The position numbers and the translations under genes are program-made. Positions 7,038-15,794 of a stretch of DNA of 40,283 nt are shown piece after piece; the first letter of the stretch is position 1; each line of letters starts with the position of its first letter. The stretch is from contig VBPC01000177.1 of the NCBI GenBank assembly GCA_005887895.1, positions 1 through 40,283 on the forward strand. The letters run 5' to 3'. The stretch comes from Candidatus Rokuibacteriota bacterium. GTDB taxonomy: Bacteria; Methylomirabilota; Methylomirabilia; Rokubacteriales; CSP1-6. A model generated the notes under the pieces. That model did not search any database. It was not told the origin of the DNA and saw only the letters and a list, made by a program, of their open reading frames with translations.

Positions 7038-8813
7038 ATGAAGACCTCCAAGCCACGGTTCGGTCTGCTGACCAAGATCATCCTGTTCCTCGCGGCGGTG
7101 CTGATCCCGCTGGCGGCCGTCACCTGGTACATCTCGGTCCAGACCCTGCGCCGGCAGATGACCGAGGAGTTCACCTCCAAGGGCAGCGCCATCGCCAACA
7201 GCCTGGCCTCGTCGGGCGTCGACCTCATCTTGACGCGCGACGCCTCGACGGTGCAGGCCCTGATCGACCAGTTCGCCGGCATCAGCGGCGTCGCCTACGT
7301 CATGGTCTACGACACCGGCAAGAACCAGATCGCCCACACGTTCGTGCCGTTCGTGCCGCCCGACCTCGTCGACAAGAACCTCGTCCCCGGCGAGGCCGCC
7401 AAGCAGGTCCGGGAGATCGAGTACGCCGACCCCGTCACCGGCGCCCGCCACCACATCATCGACATCGGCGTGCCGATGCTGGGCGGCACCATCGGCACCG
7501 TGCGCGTCGGCATGGACCGTACGATCATCGACGCGGCGGCCGCCCGGGCCGGCTGGTTCCTGTTCGCGGTGTTCGGCGGCGTCGCCGTGGTGGCCGTGCT
7601 GGCCGGCGTGCTCTTCGCACGCCGGATCACGCGCCCGCTGGGCCGGATCGTGAAGGTCGCCGAGCGCGTCGGCCGCGGCGATCTCAGCGAGACGATCAAG
7701 GTCGCCTCCCGCGACGAGATCGGTCTGCTGGCCCACACATTCAACGACACCGTGGTGCGCCTGCGCTCGCAGGTCATGACCGAGACCGAGCGCGACGACG
7801 AGAAGAAGAAGCGCGAGGACCTCCAGAAGAACATCCAGACGTTCCTCGACACCGTCATGGAGATCTCCCAGGGCGACCTCTCGCGGCGGGGCCAGGTGAC
7901 GCCGGATGTGCTCGGCAGCGTCGTCGACTCCATCAACGTCATGGTCGAGGAGATCGCCGGCCTGCTGGCCGACGTTCGCCACGCGGCCCTGCGCGTGGCC
8001 GGCAGCGCGAACGAGATGATCGGCGCCACCGACCAGATGGCCGGCGGCGCCCAGGCCCAGGCGCGCGAGATCACGACCGTCAGCCACGCCATGGAGACGA
8101 TGAGCCGCTCCGTGCGCGAGGTCGCCAGCACCGCCGAGAAGGCGGCCGGCGCGGCCCGGCACACGCTGGAGGCCGCCCGCCAGGGCGACCAGGCGGTGCG
8201 CGACAGCCTGGCCGGCATGCAGCGCATCCGCGGCGAGGTGCAGGTGATCTCCAAGAAGATCAAGAGCCTCGGCGATCGGTCGCTGGAGATCTCCGAGATC
8301 GTCAACCTGATCGAGGAGCTGGCCTCCCACACGAACCTCCTGGCGCTGAACGCCGCCATCGAGGCGGCCGGCGCCGGCGAAGCCGGACTGCGGTTCGGCG
8401 TCGTCGCCGACGAGATCCGCAAGCTCGCCGAGCGCGCGGCCAAGGCGACCAAGGATGTCGCCTCGCTCATCCGGACGGTGCAGACGGAGACGCAGGAAGC
8501 GGTGGTGGCGATGGAAGACGGCACCCGCGAGGTCGAGTCCGGCTACCAGGTCACCATCCGGGCCGAGCAGCACCTGAAGGAGATCGCCGGGATGTCGACG
8601 ACGTCGGCCGAGCTCGCCCAGGGTATCTCGCGGGCCAGCGCCGAGCAGGTCGACGGCGCGGAAGGCGTCGCGCGCGCCATGCAGTCGATCGCCCAGGTCG
8701 CCGTGCATACCGAACAGGCAGTGTTGCAGACGCGCAAGACCGTCGAGGACCTCGTGAAGCTCGCCGACGAGCTGACGCGGAGCCTGGCGCGGTTCAAGCT
8801 GGCCTCGGCCTGA
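7038..8813 (+). CDS. Methyl-accepting chemotaxis protein, PilJ-like
   Basis: Transmembrane receptor of 591 residues. TM1 is near residues 9-36, a periplasmic sensor region of about 135 residues follows, and TM2 is near 170-195 (GWFLFAVFGGVAVVAVLAGV). A HAMP domain follows (RITRPLGRIVKVAERVGRGD), then a second HAMP-like stretch (EISQGDLSRRGQVTPDVLG) of the kind seen in PilJ. The signalling hairpin has its tip at ASHTNLLALNAAIEAAGAG and VVADEIRKLAERA near 425-465. The C-terminus lacks a CheR-tethering pentapeptide. No cheR or cheB is present in the window, so how it adapts is open. It is flanked by the binding-protein gene and cheA. Confidence 0.92.
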   Translation: MKTSKPRFGLLTKIILFLAAVLIPLAAVTWYISVQTLRRQMTEEFTSKGSAIANSLASSGVDLILTRDASTVQALIDQFAGISGVAYVMVYDTGKNQIAHTFVPFVPPDLVDKNLVPGEAAKQVREIEYADPVTGARHHIIDIGVPMLGGTIGTVRVGMDRTIIDAAAARAGWFLFAVFGGVAVVAVLAGVLFARRITRPLGRIVKVAERVGRGDLSETIKVASRDEIGLLAHTFNDTVVRLRSQVMTETERDDEKKKREDLQKNIQTFLDTVMEISQGDLSRRGQVTPDVLGSVVDSINVMVEEIAGLLADVRHAALRVAGSANEMIGATDQMAGGAQAQAREITTVSHAMETMSRSVREVASTAEKAAGAARHTLEAARQGDQAVRDSLAGMQRIRGEVQVISKKIKSLGDRSLEISEIVNLIEELASHTNLLALNAAIEAAGAGEAGLRFGVVADEIRKLAERAAKATKDVASLIRTVQTETQEAVVAMEDGTREVESGYQVTIRAEQHLKEIAGMSTTSAELAQGISRASAEQVDGAEGVARAMQSIAQVAVHTEQAVLQTRKTVEDLVKLADELTRSLARFKLASA

Positions 8814-8825
8814 GGTCGACGCACC

Positions 8826-11580
8826 GTGGTCGAGCAGCCGGGCGACCAGGAGTTCCTCCGCTCCATCTTCCTCATGGAAGCGTGGGAGACGCTCGAGGCC
8901 ATCGAGGAAGGCGTCGCCCGCATCGTGAGCGGCGCCGCCGAGCCCTCGTGGGAAGACATCTTCGTCGTGGCGCATCGCCTCAAGGGCGCCGCCTCCCTGC
9001 ACGAGTTCCCCGCGGTCGCCACGCTGGCCACCACCCTGGAGCAGGCGCTTGGCCCGCTTCCGGGGGCGCCGCCGGCGGCGCGGGCGGAGGCCGCCCCCCG
9101 CATCACCGCGCTGCTCCGGGCGCTCAAGTCCGCGCTGGAGGCGCTCGAGCGCGGCGACAAGCCCGCGCCGCCCGACGCGCTGGCGATGGCGCCGCCGGCC
9201 CCGGAGGACGCGGCCGCGTCCGCGGCCTCGGACCCGCTGCGCGAAGAGCTCGGGCGATTCTTCGCGGCCCACGACGATGTGATGACCTACTTCGCTCCCG
9301 AGGCGGCCGAGCATCTCGACGCCATGACGACGGCCATGCTGGCGCTCGAGCGGGACGGCGCCAGCGAGGCCGGTGTGGCCGCCCTGTTCCGCGCCGTCCA
9401 CACGCTCAAGGGCGCCGCCTTCGTCGTCGGCTGCCGCCCGATCGGCGAGCTCGCGCACGGGCTGGAGGACCTGCTGGTCGCCGTCCGCGAGGGACGCGCC
9501 GCCCTGACCCCCGCGGTGCTCGACGCCGGCCTCGCCTCGGTCGACTGCTTCAAGCGCCTGCTGGACCCGGCCGCCGACCCGGCCCTCGATCTCACCGCCG
9601 CCGCCGCCGCCGCGCGCGCGCGCGTCACCGCGCTGCTCGACGCGGCGGTCGCCCCGGCGCCGGCCCACACCGGCGATCCGGCGCCCGACGCGGCGCTGGC
9701 GGCGCCCCCGCCCGACGCGGCGGTGGCCGGGCCCGCGTCATCGGCGCCCACGACACCGGCGCCCGTCGCGCCGGCGCCGCCTTCGCGGCGCGCCCCGACG
9801 CGCATCGGAGCGCCGGCCTCGCGCCTCGGCCGCCAGACGATCCGGGTTCCGCTGGAGCGGCTGGACGGGCTGATGGACCTGGTCGGCGAGCTCGTCGTCG
9901 CGCGGAGCGCGCTCGAGCGTCGCCTCGCGGAGATCGACCGGCTCGGCGACGTGCTTTTCGCCAGCCGCGGGCGGCTGGGCCAGGCGGTCGCCGACTTCGA
10001 GCGCCGACAGCTCGACGCCACCCTGCCGGTGCGGCGCGACGAGCGGTCCGGCGGTGATGACGGTTCGGCGCGGCACCGGTCGGTCTCGGAGATGTTTGCG
10101 GAGCTGGAGTTCGACCGGTACGACGACTTCACGCTCTTCGCGCGCAGCATCGCCGAGATCGCGTCCGACATCGCCGAGGTTCACGCCGAGCTGGCCTTGC
10201 TGGGCCGCACCGTTCGTGAGGACGTCGGCCTCGTGCACCGGCTCACCGGCGAGGTGCGGGCCGGACTCGGCCGCGCGCGGCTGGTGCCGGTCGGCAGCCT
10301 CTACACGCGCTTCGTCCGTCAGGGGCAGGAGGCGGCGCGGGCGGCCGGCAAGAGCGTGCGCATCGAGACGACCGGCGAGTCGGTCGAGATCGACGCCAGC
10401 ATCATCGAGCAGGTGGTCGACCCGCTCCTGCACCTCGTGCAGAACGCCGTCGTGCACGGCATCGAGACGTCCGACGAGCGGCGCGCCCGCGGCAAGCCCG
10501 CGGTCGGCACGGTCACGCTCAGCGCGAGTCATCGGGGCGCGTTCGTGGTCCTGGAGGTCGCCGACGACGGGCGCGGCATCGACGCCGAGCGCCTTCGCAA
10601 CCGGGCGGTGACGCTGGGCTTCGTGGGCGCGGACGCGGCGCCGACGATGTCCGATCGCGACGCATTGGAGCTGATCCGAGATCGACGTGCAGACGGAGCT
10701 CGGCACCGGCACTCGCTTCACGCTGCGGCTGCCGCTCACCGTGCTCGTGACCGAGGCGCTGATGGTGCGCGCCGGCAGCGAGGTGCTGGCGGTGCCGCTC
10801 AACGCCGTGCACGTCATCGCCGCCGTCGGTCGCGAGGCGAGGCGCTCGGGGCCTGCTGGCGCGGCGGCGCTCGTCGAGGATCGCTGGCTGCCGCTGATCG
10901 AGCTGGACCGCGCCCTGGGCCTGCCGGCCGCGCCCGGCGACCGGTCGCCGGTGCTGGCGCTGCGGGGCGGTGGGGGACTCTTCGCGTGCGCGGTGGAGCA
11001 GGTGCTGCACAAGGAGGAGATCGTCGTCAAGCCGCTGGGGGCCTTCCTCGAGGGCATCGGTCCCTATGCGGGCGCGACGGTTTCCGCCGACGGGCGTGTC
11101 ACGCTGCTGCTCGACCCGGCGCGCCTCGGCGAGCTCGCGCTGAGCCCGGCGCCGGGCCCGGACCGCAGCGCCGCGCGGACCGCGGGCGGCGCCGTCGACC
11201 ACGAGGAGCCGCGGCCGGCGAAGGCGCACGTCCTGCTCGTGGACGACTCGATCAGCGTGCGGAAGTTCGTCGGCCAGATGCTCGAGAAGGCCGGGTTCGC
11301 CGTGACGACGGCCATCGACGGCGCCGACGCGCTGGCCCGCCTGGCCGAGCGCACCGTCGACGTCCTCGTGACCGACCTGGAGATGCCGCGTCTCAACGGC
11401 TACGAGCTGCTGGAGGACGTCCGCCGCCGGCCGGCCACCCGTGATCTGCCGGTCATCGTCCTCACCACCCGCTCGGGCGAAAAGCATCAGACGCTGGCGC
11501 GCCGGCTCGGCGTCAGCCACTACATGACGAAGCCCGTCAACGAGGACGCCTTCCTGCGGCTCGTGGAGTCGCTGGTATGA
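8826..11580 (+). pseudogene. CheA-type hybrid kinase (two Hpt, kinase core, CheW-like, receiver) broken by an internal deletion/frameshift
   Basis: The upstream frame, from a GTG at 8826, encodes two Hpt domains (AHRLKGAAS, H50; VHTLKGAAF, H192), an Ala/Pro linker, the dimerisation region and the start of the kinase domain with the N-box (HLVQNAVVHGIE near 535) and G1 box (DDGRGID). After LELI at about base 10676 the family continues in another frame from 10678 (EIDVQTELGTGTRFTL). The stretch normally between them, with the F-box (FxPGF) and G2 box (GxGxG, ATP lid), is missing. About 100 bases of family-typical sequence are absent, and the loss shifts the frame; the old frame runs on out of register to 11444. 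As written no active kinase can be made. It may be a real mutation or an assembly deletion; everything around it looks intact. Confidence 0.8.
10687..11580 (+). CDS. C-terminal part of the broken CheA: CheW-like domain plus receiver
   Basis: Read on its own from a GTG at 10687, this frame gives 297 residues. It begins with the last strand of the CheA ATPase domain (TELGTGTRFTLRLPLT), followed by the CheW-like regulatory domain to about residue 150 and an intact receiver domain: LLVDDS acidic pair, LVTDLEMPRLNG acceptor, TTRSG and YMTKPVN lysine. It reads as the downstream part of the broken gene at 8826-11580, not an independent gene; whether the internal GTG is used is unknown. CheA-receiver fusions of this order occur in FrzE and in Pil-Chp ChpA/PilL-type kinases. 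It ends in an ATGA overlap with the next gene. Confidence 0.75.
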   Translation: MQTELGTGTRFTLRLPLTVLVTEALMVRAGSEVLAVPLNAVHVIAAVGREARRSGPAGAAALVEDRWLPLIELDRALGLPAAPGDRSPVLALRGGGGLFACAVEQVLHKEEIVVKPLGAFLEGIGPYAGATVSADGRVTLLLDPARLGELALSPAPGPDRSAARTAGGAVDHEEPRPAKAHVLLVDDSISVRKFVGQMLEKAGFAVTTAIDGADALARLAERTVDVLVTDLEMPRLNGYELLEDVRRRPATRDLPVIVLTTRSGEKHQTLARRLGVSHYMTKPVNEDAFLRLVESLV

Positions 11581-12791
11581 AGGTGCTCGTCGTCGACCCC
11601 GACGTCACCCGCGCGCCGGCGTTGAAGATGGCGCTCGCCGCTGGCGGTGCCGAGGTGACGGTGGCCTCGAGCGGCTCGTTCGCGCTGACGATGCTCGAGT
11701 GGAACCGTCACGATGTCGTCGTGAGCCGGGCGCGCATCGACGACATGGATGGCCACGAGCTCTGCGCCATCCTCAAGTCCGATCCCGGCACGCGTGAGGT
11801 GCGGTTCGTCCTCATGGCCGGCGCCGACGAGGTCAACCCGACCGAGACCGGCTCCGCCGGTGTGGATCTCGTGCTGCCGCCGGGCATGGCCGCCGGTGCC
11901 ATCGTGCCGCTGGTCGTTCGTCTCGTGAACGGCGACGCCGCACCGGACGAGCCGCCGCCGGCGCCGGTGGCAGCGCCGCGGGCCGCCCCGATCGCCGCCC
12001 CTGCGCCGGCACGTCCGGTCGCCCCGGCGGCGCCCCCGGCGGCGCGCGTCACCGCGCCGCCCCGGGTGCCTGTTCCTGCGCCGCCCCGCGTGCCTGCTTT
12101 CGCGCCGCCCCGGGTCCCTGCTCCCGCGCCGCCCCGGGTCCCTGCTTCGACGCCGCCGCCGCGGGTGCCTGTCGCCGCGCCACCGCCCCCCGCGCCTGCT
12201 CCCGCACCGCCGCCGCCGGACGCGCCGCCCCCGCCACCGCCCGTGCCGCGGCTGCGGCCGGAGCCCGTTGCGGAACCCGTGGCCGACCCGCCGAAGCGCT
12301 ACGTGACGCCGACCGCCGCCGCGGCGGCCGCGCCGTGGTCGAAGTCGTCGGCGCCGGCGGATCCGGCGCCGGCGGCGCACGTGCCGACCATCGCGCCCGC
12401 TCCGGCGCCGATCAGCGCGCCGCGCGCGCCGGTCAATCTGGAGTCGGTGCCGAGCGGCACGTTCCAGGGCTCGCTGGACGTCATGGATCTCGCCGATCTG
12501 ACCCAGGCGATCGCCGGGGGCGGCAAGACGGGACGTCTGATCCTGGCCTTGCCACGCGGCGGCGGCCTGATCGCGTTCGAGGCCGGTCATGTCGTGCACG
12601 CCGAATACCGCAACACCGTCGGCGAGGAGGCGTTCGGCGCGCTCCTGGCGGCTTCGCAGAGGGACGGTGCCGGCCGCTTCTGCTTCCTGCCGAGCGCCGC
12701 CGGCGAGGCGCCCAGCGCGAACCGAACGATCGACAAGAGCGTGGACCGCCTGCTGCTCAGCATCGCGACCGCGATCGACGAAAAGGGGTAG
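11577..12791 (+). CDS. Pseudo-receiver protein with Pro-rich linker and DUF4388 domain
   Basis: A 404-residue protein in three parts. Residues 1-118 have a CheY-like fold pattern (KVLVVDPDVT, DDMDGHELCAILKSDPGTR), but the acceptor position carries Arg (VVVSRARIDDMDG, about residue 51) and the usual Lys is replaced (LPPG), so phosphorylation is unlikely. Residues 122-285 are Ala/Pro-rich and include an octapeptide repeat. Residues 298-400 match DUF4388, starting SGTFQGSLDVMDLADLTQAI, with KTGRLIL and FEAGHVVHAEYRNTVGEEAF; this domain occurs with receivers in PatA-like regulators. It overlaps the cheA gene by four bases. Its role may be as a protein-protein adaptor in the array; no enzymatic function is visible. 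Confidence 0.8.
   Translation: MKVLVVDPDVTRAPALKMALAAGGAEVTVASSGSFALTMLEWNRHDVVVSRARIDDMDGHELCAILKSDPGTREVRFVLMAGADEVNPTETGSAGVDLVLPPGMAAGAIVPLVVRLVNGDAAPDEPPPAPVAAPRAAPIAAPAPARPVAPAAPPAARVTAPPRVPVPAPPRVPAFAPPRVPAPAPPRVPASTPPPRVPVAAPPPPAPAPAPPPPDAPPPPPPVPRLRPEPVAEPVADPPKRYVTPTAAAAAAPWSKSSAPADPAPAAHVPTIAPAPAPISAPRAPVNLESVPSGTFQGSLDVMDLADLTQAIAGGGKTGRLILALPRGGGLIAFEAGHVVHAEYRNTVGEEAFGALLAASQRDGAGRFCFLPSAAGEAPSANRTIDKSVDRLLLSIATAIDEKG
12054..12176 (+). repeat. 24-base tandem repeat encoding APPRVPxx octapeptides
   Basis: Four consecutive 24-base units begin at 12054, 12078, 12102 and 12126, and a fifth, 27-base unit starts at 12150. The unit is GCGCCGCCCC followed by a GGGTGCCTG-like stretch and two variable codons. 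They encode APPRVPVP, APPRVPAF, APPRVPAP, APPRVPAS and TPPPRVPVA within the linker of the pseudo-receiver/DUF4388 protein. In-frame expansion or contraction of such a linker is easy, so length may vary between strains. Confidence 0.85.
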
Positions 12792-12794
12792 GAC

Positions 12795-13643
12795 ATGCCG
12801 AAGGTGCTGGTCGTCGACGACAGCCTCAGCGTACGCAAGGTGGTCGAGCGGGCCCTGATCGGGCGCCAGATCGAGGTCGTCTGCGCGGCCACCGGCACCG
12901 AGGCGCTCGAGCGGATCGAGCGCGAGGAGCCCGACGTCGTCGTCTGCGACGTCGTCATGCCGGATCGCGACGGCTATGAGATCTGCGAGTTCGTGAAGCG
13001 CCATCCGCGGCTGGGCGGGACGCCGGTGCTGCTGATGTCCGGCATCGTCAACGACGAGGTCCGCGAGCGCGCCGCGCGCGTGCAGTCCTCCGACGTGCTC
13101 AGCAAGCCGTTCGCCGCCGACGACCTGTTGCGCAAGCTGGATGGCCTGCTGGCGTCGGTGGCGCGCGCGACGCCGGCGCCGCCGACGGCGGTCAACGGCC
13201 GGGGGCATGTGGAGCCGAGCGTCAAGGAGCGTGCGCGCACCGCGCGCCCATCGACGCCGGCGCCGCCGGCGCGCGCGTCGGCGCCCGTCGCCGGCGGCGC
13301 CGGCGCGGTGCTCCGCGAGTTCGCCGCGATCGACGGCGTGCAGTGGGCGGTCCTCGTCGACCGCGAGGGCTTGCTGCTCGACGCCTCCGCCGACGGCGCC
13401 GTCGACCCGGAAGTCGCCGGCGCCCTCAGCGCGTGCCTCGCGGAATCCTCGGAAGGCCTCGGCCGCGAGCTGAACCGCGGCGCGCTGCAGGGAATGATCC
13501 TCGAGTACGAGCGCGGGATGGTCGTCCTCTATAGCGTCGGCGCCTCCGCGCTGCTCGCCATCGGTCTCAGCGAGGCGGCGGTGCTCGGCAAGGTTCGCTA
13601 CTACGCGAAGAAGACGGTGCCGGAGCTGCTACAGGCGGTATAG
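12795..13643 (+). CDS. Response regulator fused to a roadblock/LC7 domain
   Basis: 282 residues. The N-terminal receiver is intact: D8-D9 (VLVVDD), acceptor D52 (VVVCDVVMP), K104 (VLSKPF). A Pro/Ala linker spans about 125-170. The C-terminal part (VLREFAAIDGVQWAVLVDREGLLLDAS through GMVVLYSVGASALLAIGLSE) has the alpha/beta pattern of roadblock/LC7 proteins, which bind small Ras-like GTPases such as MglA. The likely role is to carry phosphorylation from CheA to the GTPase module two genes downstream; that link is inference. The ATG at 12795 lies three bases after the previous stop. Confidence 0.82.
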   Translation: MPKVLVVDDSLSVRKVVERALIGRQIEVVCAATGTEALERIEREEPDVVVCDVVMPDRDGYEICEFVKRHPRLGGTPVLLMSGIVNDEVRERAARVQSSDVLSKPFAADDLLRKLDGLLASVARATPAPPTAVNGRGHVEPSVKERARTARPSTPAPPARASAPVAGGAGAVLREFAAIDGVQWAVLVDREGLLLDASADGAVDPEVAGALSACLAESSEGLGRELNRGALQGMILEYERGMVVLYSVGASALLAIGLSEAAVLGKVRYYAKKTVPELLQAV

Positions 13644-13645
13644 CG

Positions 13646-15793
13646 ATGGCACGGCATCGGGTGCGGGTCCGCCTGGCTCGATCGCTGCGATCGATCGTGG
13701 TCGCCGCGCTCGCCACGGGCACCGGGACGGCCCTCTTCGAGTGGAACCTCGGCCGCAACCTGGTGGTGCCGCTCGGCCTGGTGGCTCTGGCGCCGCTGAT
13801 CGTCTACGTCGTCCTGGCGCTGGCTGCCATGCCCGGCGAGCCGGCGGCGCGCCGGCTCACCTGGGCGCTCGCCGCCTGCGGTGTCAACGCCGTGCTCGGC
13901 CTGGCGACGTCGGTCTCACTCGCCCTCACGCATCCCCTGTCGATCGAGGGCGCGGTGGCCCGCGCGTTCGGTGGCTTCGCACCGGCGCCGCTGATCCACC
14001 TCGTCGCTGCGCCGCTCGTGCTCCTGGTCTGGCGCGGCCCCCTGACGACGTCGCGCCGACGCGTCCCGCGCGGAGAGCGGTCGGCCGCGGGACCGCGCTC
14101 GGCGCCCGCGCCGCTGGGCTCGCCGAACTGGGACGCGGTGCTGCGTCCGTCGTCCGTGACCTGGAACGCCGGCCACGGCGCGGGTCCCGCGGCGTTCGAG
14201 CGCGCGCGTCCGAAGCACGACGAGCCCGAGAGCGAGCCGGCCGTGGCGGCCGCGCCACCCGAGCCGCCGCCGCCCTCGGTGCCGACCCCGGCGCCGACGT
14301 TCGTGCCCGCCCCGCCCGTCGTGGCGTCGCCGGTGGCGAAGGCGCCGAAGGCCGCCGCCGCGGGGGCCTCGGTGAAGAGCGTCGAGCAGGCGCGGCCGCC
14401 GGCAGTCGACGAGCCGGTCGTTCGCATCGCGTTCGATCGCATCGCCGCCCAGTTCCCGGCCGACGTCTTCACGCTGGCGCCGGCGCGTCTCGGCGAGAGC
14501 CTGCGCGAGCCGCACACGCTGGTGGTGCCGCAGCGGCTGGTCCTGCCCCAGCTCCACCAGGGAGCGGTGGAGATCGCGTGGACGCTGATCGAGGATCAGT
14601 TCCCCGAGCTCGCGCTCGCCATGCCGGCCTCCGAGGTGCGGCGCCGCTATCCCGACTGGGTGGTCGCGCTTCCCATGGACGAGGTCGTGCGGCAGATCCC
14701 GCCCGATCTCTTCCACCTGGCAGCGCCTGCCGCCGACATCTCGGCGATCGGCGAGTTCCCGGCGCCGTTCGAGCCGGGCCCGCCGGCGCCCGTCGTCGAG
14801 CCGGAGCCGCCGACCGTGATCATGAGCGCGCCGCCGCCGGCTGCGCCCGCGCCGCCGGCGCCGCCTGCCGCGCCGCCGGCCGCCGTGTCGGTCGATGCGC
14901 GGATTGTCGCTAGGACGTCCCCGCCGAAGTCACCGCCGCCGGCGGCGCCGCCGCCGAGCCCGAAGACCCCGAAGTCGACGATTCGGCCAGCGGCGGCCGT
15001 GGCGGCGCCGGCCGCGGGCGAGAGCCACGACGAGGAGTTCGGCGCGCTCGCGCGTGCGCTGGCCGTCCCGCTGGCGCCACTGGGCGCGCTCGAGTGGCAC
15101 GCGCGGCCCATCGCCGGCCGGCTGCTCGTCTGCTTCGTCGCCCCGGGGCTTCCCCGCGCGGCGGTCGAAGCGCTCGGCGTCCGTGGCCACGCCTTGCTCG
15201 AGCGGCTCGCGGGGTGGCCGGTCGATCAGGTCACGGTGCGCACGTCACGCGTGGCATGCATCCTCGTGCCCGTCACCAGCGGCACGCTGGTCGTCGGCGT
15301 GCGCCGCGGCGGGCCGGTGGCCTTCGCTGAGGTGCTTGCCGCGCGCGCGCGCGCCGGCGGTGGGCGCGCGCTGCGCACCCCGGTCGCGGCGGCCGGCCTC
15401 GGCGCCGCGTCGCTGACGCCGGCGGTCGAGGGCACCGGCCACGGTCGGGTCGGCGAGGCGGCGCGCGCGCTCGGCGTGTTCGGCTCGATCGTGTCCACGG
15501 TCACGACGTCCGACGGCGGCGCTCCGGTCTACCTCTTCGCGGCGAGCGCCGACGCGGCCGTCGCCGGCGCCGCCCGCGCCGTGCACGACACGCTCATCGC
15601 CGGTCACGACGAGGCCGGGCTGGGCCATCTGGACTCGGTCGTGCTGCGCCATGGACGCGAGCGGGCCATCGTGCGGGGCCTGCGCGGCGCATCCGGCGCG
15701 CCCGCCCTGCTGGCGGCGGCCGGTGAGGTGACCCTGACCGGGCGAGCGCAGCGGGCGGCGGCGCGGGCGGCGACGCTGCTGGAGGCGCGCTGA
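13646..15793 (+). CDS. Large four-helix membrane protein with repeated QFP motifs and roadblock-like C-terminus
   Basis: 715 residues, unrecognised as a whole. Four hydrophobic segments lie within residues 15-132. A long Pro/Ala-rich stretch follows to about 255. Residues 256-361 contain a motif three times: FDRIAAQFPADVFTLA, WTLIEDQFPELALAMP and MDEVVRQIPPDLFHLA, with VVPQRLVLPQLHQG between the first two. A second Pro-rich linker runs to about 460. The final 250 residues (from EFGALARALAVPLAPLGALEW) show two alpha/beta stretches reminiscent of roadblock/LC7 domains, for example VYLFAASADAAVAGAARAV, but this is by pattern only. It starts two bases after the receiver-roadblock gene and ends one base before mglA, so a membrane platform for the MglA system is a reasonable guess. 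Confidence 0.7.
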   Translation: MARHRVRVRLARSLRSIVVAALATGTGTALFEWNLGRNLVVPLGLVALAPLIVYVVLALAAMPGEPAARRLTWALAACGVNAVLGLATSVSLALTHPLSIEGAVARAFGGFAPAPLIHLVAAPLVLLVWRGPLTTSRRRVPRGERSAAGPRSAPAPLGSPNWDAVLRPSSVTWNAGHGAGPAAFERARPKHDEPESEPAVAAAPPEPPPPSVPTPAPTFVPAPPVVASPVAKAPKAAAAGASVKSVEQARPPAVDEPVVRIAFDRIAAQFPADVFTLAPARLGESLREPHTLVVPQRLVLPQLHQGAVEIAWTLIEDQFPELALAMPASEVRRRYPDWVVALPMDEVVRQIPPDLFHLAAPAADISAIGEFPAPFEPGPPAPVVEPEPPTVIMSAPPPAAPAPPAPPAAPPAAVSVDARIVARTSPPKSPPPAAPPPSPKTPKSTIRPAAAVAAPAAGESHDEEFGALARALAVPLAPLGALEWHARPIAGRLLVCFVAPGLPRAAVEALGVRGHALLERLAGWPVDQVTVRTSRVACILVPVTSGTLVVGVRRGGPVAFAEVLAARARAGGGRALRTPVAAAGLGAASLTPAVEGTGHGRVGEAARALGVFGSIVSTVTTSDGGAPVYLFAASADAAVAGAARAVHDTLIAGHDEAGLGHLDSVVLRHGRERAIVRGLRGASGAPALLAAAGEVTLTGRAQRAAARAATLLEAR

Positions 15794-15794
15794 C

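Noticed and set aside
6957..9668. A 903-residue minus-strand reading frame across the receptor and cheA genes
   Set aside because: It is antisense to well-supported genes, is low-complexity (His/Arg/Gly/Asp rich) and has no recognisable domain; long antisense frames are expected in very GC-rich DNA.
10676..10690. Programmed ribosomal frameshift in cheA
   Set aside because: No slippery heptamer is visible, and a shift would not restore the missing F- and G2-boxes, so a deletion or assembly error fits better.
12054..12176. CRISPR array
   Set aside because: The repeats have no spacers, are in frame and encode a Pro-rich octapeptide repeat inside a gene.
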